From Isoetes taiwanensis (lineage: Eukaryota; Streptophyta; Lycopodiopsida; Isoetales; Isoetaceae), in assembly GCA_021234155.1 (NCBI GenBank), contig JAJEKV010000277.1, positions 62,001 through 126,000 on the forward strand: DNA of 64,000 nucleotides, in the 5' to 3' direction. A model generated the notes under the pieces. That model did not search any database and was not told the DNA's origin. It worked only from the letters and a program-made list of their open reading frames with translations. Every line of letters begins with the position of its first letter. The first letter of the stretch is position 1. The position numbers and the translations under genes were made by a program. This document shows, in pieces, positions 58,272 through 64,000 of this stretch.

Positions 58272-58322
58272 AAGATGCTATGGTACCATATTTGGATGAA
58301 AAGATGCTATGGTACCATATTT
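58267..58322 (+). repeat. 5' junction of LINE copy A: TSD and 29-bp duplication
   Basis: The right target duplication is at 58290-58305. Around it AAAAGATGCTATGGTACC occurs twice at a 29-bp interval (from 58270 and 58299). The first copy is inside the LINE end, so a stretch of flanking target DNA was copied into the junction. Confidence 0.8.
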
Positions 58323-58843
58323 GCAACCCTCAAAAGTACCTATACTAGACTAGTAATGGTGCTGCCAGTTGCCGGGCATAAGTTGAGAGCATGTACATTT
58401 TTGGGCGCGATGATGCAACACTTAAAAGAAACCTCGCTACTTCATGCTAAATAAATATCTCTGAGCTTAGATTGGAAACGTAGTTAATATTGTATTATAT
58501 GTTACATTGCAGGGCTTACATTGGGGGCTTGTAAGTATGCTCGCTCTATAATTCTTATTTCAGAGTTAAAACAATATGTTATGACATTAGTTTTAAGGAA
58601 GATTGAAATCAAAATAAGAAATGCTCATGAGCAATTTCTTGTAACTTTAATTATGTTTAGAGTTTTTTTTTTCTTTGTCAATGATTATAATTGCTATCAA
58701 TCCAGTGTGTGTATTCCAGTGTGTGTATGCCTCGGTCATACACTTAGAGAGAAAAGAACTATCACTTTTATTATGCTTATACAATGTGTAATTGCACATT
58801 GTAGTGGCTTGAAAAACGTTAGAACGTTGGCATTTTATGTCTA
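58323..58843. other. No recognisable gene
   Basis: AT-rich intergenic DNA with only short frames. Confidence 0.4.
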
Positions 58844-58962
58844 TCCAGGTTTGTCTTAGACCATTTCCTTTCCAATAAAAGCATTGATGTGCACTGTCCA
58901 GGTTTGTTTTAGACCATTTTCTTTCCAGTAAAAGCATTGATTAAAAGCATTGATGTGCAGAG
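58844..58962 (+). repeat. Tandem duplication, 53-bp period
   Basis: TCCAGGTTTGTCTTAGACC and TCCAGGTTTGTTTTAGACC start the two copies; both continue to AAAAGCATTGATGTGCA, and a third partial AAAAGCATTGAT follows. Confidence 0.85.
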
Positions 58963-59758
58963 TCCATTCGTTTAATAACATAAGAACCCTCTTTCGAATC
59001 TTTGTTTTTTGTGAAACCTACAAAGATGATTTTCCTTTTTGCGTTATGACCAAAACACCTTCATGAATGCTTTCAAAAAAGCACATCTACAATACATTTC
59101 TACAACCAGATCCTAACCCTAATCCTTTGCAATAGAAGTTTTTTTCAGAAAATCATATCAAGCTGTTGTTCTATCTATTGCGATTGTCTGAACCAGTGAA
59201 GCATAAAGGGATGTGTTTTCCTGTGTCTGTGGTAATAAAATGGGATATTTGAAGTTTGAGCAAAGAACGTAATTGAGCATGTGATGCAAAGCCCCGACCT
59301 CTGTTTCAACCCTACCAGAGCCATCATAGATGGTCGTTTATGACATAATTAAGTCTTTGTTTAAGACGAACTGGTCAACAACCTTGGCCACTGATAATAC
59401 GTACTTACACCTCTCACCTTACATGATGATTTTTGTCATGCACCCCGACTTTCGATGCAATATACACCATCTGCCACCACCAAGAACTTCCATAAATATG
59501 ATGCTAGCAAATTCGTACAACTAAATTTAAGTACTTCAAACATTCCAAATCAACCATGATTAGAGTACAAAACCATACCATGATATAGTATGCACACTCT
59601 AAATTCTCTGACTTGCAAACAAACTGACCTCGATTTAAGAAAGATGTAGCTCAATGAAAATGTTTCCAGCCTCATAAGTAATTAGGTGTTTTTTCTTCCT
59701 GCACTATTTTCGTGCTCTAAATTACTAATAACAGATAGGATGATAATGCACTTGTTAC
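58963..59758. other. AT-rich intergenic DNA
   Basis: No gene or repeat was identified. It may contain further introns or the 3' part of the dynamin-like gene on the - strand. Confidence 0.35.
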
Positions 59759-59915
59759 CTGAAGGGTCTTAACTCGATTCTGTGCATTCTGTTTTGCTTG
59801 AAGACCTTCTGACAGGTTACATATCTGAGATTGGAGTGAAGTTCGTTCGTGCTGAAAACTCTCTATTTCAATTTGGAGCGCATTATCCAGTTCCATTAGA
59901 GGAAATTTGAGATCT
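59759..59915 (-). other. Second coiled-coil exon candidate
   Basis: The - strand frame includes ELDNALQIEIESFQHERTSL and SQICNLSEGLQAKQNAQNRV, strongly heptad-like, and ends in CTTCAG before GTAACAAG, a good donor. Same strand and order as the previous exon candidate. Confidence 0.45.
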
Positions 59916-60622
59916 CATTTCATCCCCATAAGAATCCTCCAATGGAATGGCTACCCTCTATTAAGCGCAATTAATGCAAAGACCAACAACTTCATTCTTT
60001 GTCGCTTTTTCCCCATAACTTTTGATCCACTTGTCAAAATGTTGCGGCGTTTGTTGCATTAGATGCGGAATGAAAAGATCTTTCCAATGATATATGGTTA
60101 TGATATATTTCAATATGGTCATATGCGTTAACCTTAAAAAAATATGATTTTTTGCTTATTTCTTATATATTTATATCATAAAAGATATATGAATGGGTTA
60201 TCACTAGATAGATCTTGTGAAGACGAACCCATTGCTACAAAAAGTTTTTGAATCGGGAGTTCGGATCAAAAAGTTATAATGAAAAAATGATACTCTGAGA
60301 AGTTAGTTGCGGTTTGCATTAATTGTGTCGCCACATAATACCGAATGAGATATATTGGAGCTCTTCTCTTATTGGACAGGTTTAAAAAAGGCGACATGGC
60401 ATTTTAAGCATCCCTTAATGGGACAAAATGTGATCTCATTTTTCCTCTAATGTTTCTTTTCCTTTTCTAACTGAGATGCCCTACACATGCAGGAAAGACT
60501 GTCAATCATCCAAGGAAATAAGAATGTTTATGAGCATTCTCCAGAATTACAATATAATTCCCTGTTCTTTAACTTGTAAAATCCCCACTTTAAATGTCCA
60601 TTGTGAAACTAAGTATACCCAC

Positions 60623-60709
60623 CTTTGAGAAAGCTTACGTTGGAGCTCAAGTGTTTGTTTCATATCCTCATGCAAAGTAGTTAACTCAAATTCCACCCAA
60701 CCCACATTA
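60623..60709 (-). other. Coiled-coil exon candidate
   Basis: An open - strand frame (FELTTLHEDMKQTLELQRKL) ends just before GTGGGTAT, a possible donor. The heptad-like spacing of Leu and charged residues suggests a coiled coil. It lies downstream of the dynamin-like exons in the same orientation; whether it belongs to the same gene is inference. Confidence 0.4.
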
Positions 60710-61912
60710 TCTCAATTTTGTTTCATACAAATTTCCAATCTGTCCAGAAGTAACATGAGAAAGATAAAGGACATGGCTTAGTATTCCGTAAAAAATGCTG
60801 ATAATTTGAAGTCTGCACATTACACTTCAAGTTTTTTCATCCTGCAACTATAGTCTTGTGGCTGGGCACACTATATCATTTCTGCGGATGGGCTAGAACA
60901 TGTGATATCAAATCCCTGCACCATGATGTGGTCATGTTACAGATCATAATTGGCTTAAATATATTGTTGAATGATGCAAATTGAGTATTTTGGCACATGT
61001 CATTCTACCATCTCTAACCGAAAATGATTATCCAAGAATCCGTAAGAAACATTCAACGGCATAGAAAACCATACCTTGTTTTTCAAAGAAACTTTGAGAT
61101 CCTCTTGCATGCTTCTTGAATCGCTTCGATTCTCTTTTTTAATCGCTTGGTTAAACACATCGCCAGGATCAAAAATAGGCGTGGTTGTCCGCTTTGCCTC
61201 CTTCATGGCACTTGCAACTTCCTCTCAGAATCCGTGCAACCGAAGTTCTTCTTCGCCATGAGATTTCCGTGCAAACCTTTTCAAAAATCTCATGCATTCC
61301 GGGCAAGATAATGCATGTCTTCCTCCCCAACAAAGCTAACAAAATCTCCCTTGGTAAGCAAAGCCCAACTCCCCGCCTAACAACTCTACATGTTTTCATC
61401 AATATGCTAGTCGGCTGTTGCCTCGAAGCTTGAGTGTGCATTTTTTCAAGCTCGATCTCTTAGAAGACAAAGGTAACCGATCTTTCGAACCAACTGAGTA
61501 CATTTTTTAAGCTTTCAGCTTGAATATGTGTTAATCTTTCCGGCAAGTGTGAATACCCACCATGGATTCATGCAAGCCGACATAGCCGAGGATGGCTACT
61601 AAAAAAGCTCCTTTTATTGAATCTCGCGCCTTCATGAGATGCATCATCGTCTGCTTTATTCCTCACACATACATAATCTAACCCAATATTTAATGCGATC
61701 CGCCGTAACTTTTTCATATAAACCTTCAGCGATTTATCCACCTTGGTCACAACAACTAAAGTCCTTTCTCCCTTCTTGTCTACCATCCGAGACATTCTAA
61801 TGCTTTCGCCATCTCTGAGAAGCGGCCACCTTGAAGTGGATGGTGCCTGAAGTTTAATGGTGATGCCAATCTTTGGCGCCATGCTGCTGCAAGAGGAATC
61901 CCTAAATCGCAT

Positions 61913-63763
61913 AGAGCGAGAAGAGAATGGATATTTCGATCATTCAAATTTTTTTAATCAAATCGTGGCCGCCGGATCTAGGGTCGGGTCCAACACTTAC
62001 GTAATAACTTTATAATATAGGATACTTTTAAAACTAGTACTTTTCTGCTTTTTGCTATCATCAAAATCATTAGAAACAATTTACTAGCAAAAAGGCACGC
62101 CTGCAGGCTATAGAAAATAAAGGCATATGAAATTTGGGCAAAGTAGTATAAATTGAATTGTATTTGTTGTGCTTAATGTGATAGAAAGAAATGTTGGATC
62201 TAATGAATGGCGATCTACCGAATGACGACAGGGTTCAAAAATTTGGGTGCCGAGAATGAAATTGCTGGGATTGCTTGCTCCAAATTTGTGCTTACGCTTT
62301 TGTTTCTAAGGGTTTCAAGAGGATGTTTGAGAGCTTACGTGATGTTGAATAGAGATGAACATTTGTTCTAAGACCCAATACTAGTTGTTTGATGTGGCAA
62401 ATATCCCTCCATGTATGATGGCTTGGAAAACCAACTTAGACCCAAATAGGGGCATAAGATTGTGCAGCAAATCTTCATCGGGGTTCTGATTGCTTGATAT
62501 TCACAAAAGCTAATATTTGGCTTTGCATTCTTTGCAAGCTTGGGCTACGAAAGGAAGGATTGGTGAGGATCAACCTAAGTTGCCGTCGTTGTTGCCTTTA
62601 TCGACAACTAAGCTCTACCAGATATCACTTTTAAATGTAGCCCGCGAATAATAAGGGCAATTTGAAGGCATTGTTGTGGTTAATGCGATAGAAAGAAATG
62701 TTGGATCTCCTCAATGGCAAATTTATCGCATTGTGTTTACACAATTCAATTCAACTCTGATGCAAAAGGAGATCAATTATTATGCAAAATCTTTGATTAA
62801 CTTGATGCCAAGCATGTCAATTTATACATATTACCCTTTTTTTACGCATGAATATGATAAAAGAGTCAGCCGTCGCCATGTGCTCCTAATCACTCTGCTT
62901 GTTGTGGTATGTTTAACCTAGGATCTTAGCTGAAGTTATTTACGGTGCACATACAAGCCTTATTACTAACGGTTGCCCAAAATTGTTAGGCACCATTTTC
63001 TGATTCAGAAAATTGGGTTGACTCCAACGATAACGTGCATGATGTCACATGGAAATTACGTAATTCCATCTGCATATAAAAAAGGTAAATTAACTTAATC
63101 CAAAAAGCCCTTTAAATAATATTACCCTTCTTTGACTCCAACGTTTATGGGGATCAAGATGTTATTTTTGGCGAATAAATGTAGAGGTCAAGAATTAAAA
63201 CAGGTCAGCAATCAAAGGTTTTGAGCCATCCGGATAATCTATATGATATCATGGTGCATAATCCACATCGTACCATTGTTTTAATTGCTGTAGGAGCTAG
63301 AGGGGGAACATATTTAAGTAAACTCCCCACGTGAATTCTTTGCCTGCAGCAGAACAGTGGCTCTGCATTTGTTTTCAACTCCTGACAGGCAAAGGGGGGA
63401 TGGATTCTTCCAATTTCTGAAATGATCACAGATGGGTCAAGGAGCATTCAATCTCGACTTTTAAGGCGAAATGAATGGACGAAGAAGCGGCCAAGTCAAG
63501 TGGCCCCTGCAGATTGAGACTCTTCTCCCCTTTTCAGAGCTTCACCAAAGAAAAAGGGGGTGAAGAGGAATACAAAGACAAACGCACCGTAGTCTGCTCG
63601 TGGTCCAGGCGCCCTGTGGGGCCTCATCAGCGGCCAATAGACGAAAGCAGCATTTCTTCTACATCTCTGTCATGGTGCACTTACAAACAAGATCATAACT
63701 CTACAAAGTTAAAGATATATTGTTATAGACATAATGTAAATATTTAATATTAGGGGTGTTGTT
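61913..63763. other. Intergenic DNA with one short direct repeat
   Basis: GATAGAAAGAAATGTTGGATC occurs at about 62180 and again at 62687, each after a TTAATG phrase. Two weak open frames (62676-62921 + and 63205-63447 -) have no recognised domain. Confidence 0.4.
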
Positions 63764-63850
63764 ATGGTGATGACCTTTGGCGCTGGAGGCGGCGGTGGCG
63801 GTGGCGGTGGATATATAGCTGGTGCTGTTACTCGTTCTTCAGCAGATTGA
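63764..63850 (+). CDS. Tiny glycine-rich ORF on a GGC/GGT repeat
   Basis: Twenty-eight codons, MVMTFGA followed by nine Gly and YIAGAVTRSSAD. The Gly run comes from a GGCGGT simple repeat, so this may be chance or part of an exon. Function unknown. Confidence 0.15.
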   Translation: MVMTFGAGGGGGGGGGYIAGAVTRSSAD

Positions 63851-63898
63851 TACCACCATTCGATCATCACAAAGCATATACCACCATTCGATCATCAC
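63851..63898 (+). repeat. Perfect 20-bp direct repeat
   Basis: TACCACCATTCGATCATCAC occurs at 63851 and 63879, separated by 8 bp. Confidence 0.9.
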
Positions 63899-64000
63899 TA
63901 TGAACTGCATATACCGCAAAGCATCTGGATTTCCAAATATGCAAAAAAGGATCAGTTTCAAAATGCACAAAAGGTATCTTGTAGACATCAAAAGTAACAA

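Larger units (their letters stand above)
53581..58289 (-). mobile_element. Nearly complete L1-type LINE (copy A, 4.7 kb)
   Basis: The element is flanked by an exact 16-bp duplication and ends in poly-T (poly-A on the - strand). In order on the - strand it carries ORF1, an apurinic-type endonuclease, a linker, RT and a zinc-binding C-terminus, the plan of plant L1 LINEs. ORF1 lacks its N-terminus, so the 5' end is truncated. Frameshifts and stops break ORF2. The 5' junction carries a short duplication of target sequence. Copy B at 34.75 kb is a related deletion derivative. Confidence 0.93.
59759..61912 (-). pseudogene. Dynamin-related (DRP4/Mx-like) GTPase gene remnant
   Basis: The - strand reads, from 61912, MVDKKGERTLVVVTKVDK, the dynamin GTPase G4 motif (TKVD), then IALNIGLDYVCVRNKADDD and a SSHP stretch as in plant DRP4 and animal Mx proteins. 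Across a stop and frameshift it continues LPERLTHIQAESLKNVL (VGI-LA-KLT-IQ region), and near 61.3-61.1 kb EEVASAMKEAKRTTTP with FNQAIKK, matching the middle domain. A splice-donor-like GTATGG follows at 61074. The P-loop and G3 motif are absent, so the GTPase is incomplete. Proteins of this family assemble on membranes or cellular bodies. The frameshifts suggest a pseudogene or sequence errors. Confidence 0.65.

Noticed and set aside
62676-62921. 81-codon + strand ORF
   Set aside because: AT-driven composition, no motif, and its start lies in a short repeat also found 500 bp upstream.

Overview
The window looks like nuclear DNA of a land plant. It has no bacterial gene density or operon structure. 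Nearly everything recognisable is transposon-derived: an L1-type LINE with an endonuclease, a reverse transcriptase (RT) and a C-terminal RVT-type zinc-binding region, a second LINE of another clade, a MULE-type transposase, a large LTR element and a MITE. One eroded plant-type gene is recognisable, a dynamin-related GTPase of the DRP4/Mx kind. I cannot name the species. A non-seed plant (fern, lycophyte or bryophyte) is possible from the mix of elements, but this is weak inference.

Layout. 1-6.3 kb is purine-rich on the + strand and carries tandem and dispersed duplications but no gene. 7.1-14.5 kb is bounded by two inverted repeats of about 350-375 bp. Between them lie a fragment of a MULE-type transposase, four blocks of a roughly 21-bp minisatellite (core GGTGTTTC-n-GGCC) and some exon-like pieces; the left inverted repeat also holds a 538-bp MITE. 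15.4-17.2 kb is a broken coding remnant on the - strand. 17.3-20.9 kb is GC-rich, with an array of GCGAAYCC/GTGCAGCCACCC motifs and one acidic ORF. 21.2-26.9 kb is an LTR retrotransposon with two 2.7-kb LTRs around only 322 bp of internal DNA. 26.9-27.5 kb is a second GCGAACC-type block. 27.5-34.7 kb has no recognisable gene.

34.75-36.3 kb is an internally deleted LINE copy with a poly-A tail and an 11-bp target duplication. 37-47 kb is AT-rich intergenic DNA with small tandem duplications and a promoter-like site. 47.0-50.5 kb is a LINE of non-L1 type, split by a 0.9-kb terminal-inverted-repeat element with a 9-10 bp target duplication. 53.6-58.3 kb is a nearly complete L1-type LINE on the - strand with a 16-bp target duplication. 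59.8-61.9 kb holds the dynamin-related gene remnant on the - strand, followed by possible coiled-coil exons. The rest is intergenic.

Nearly every coding region is broken by stops and frameshifts, so the elements appear to be fossils. Some of the frameshifts could also be residual sequencing errors. The most unusual structure is the 7.1-14.5 kb unit: the minisatellite core also occurs as a small hairpin in both flanking inverted repeats, which links the arrays to the putative transposon ends.
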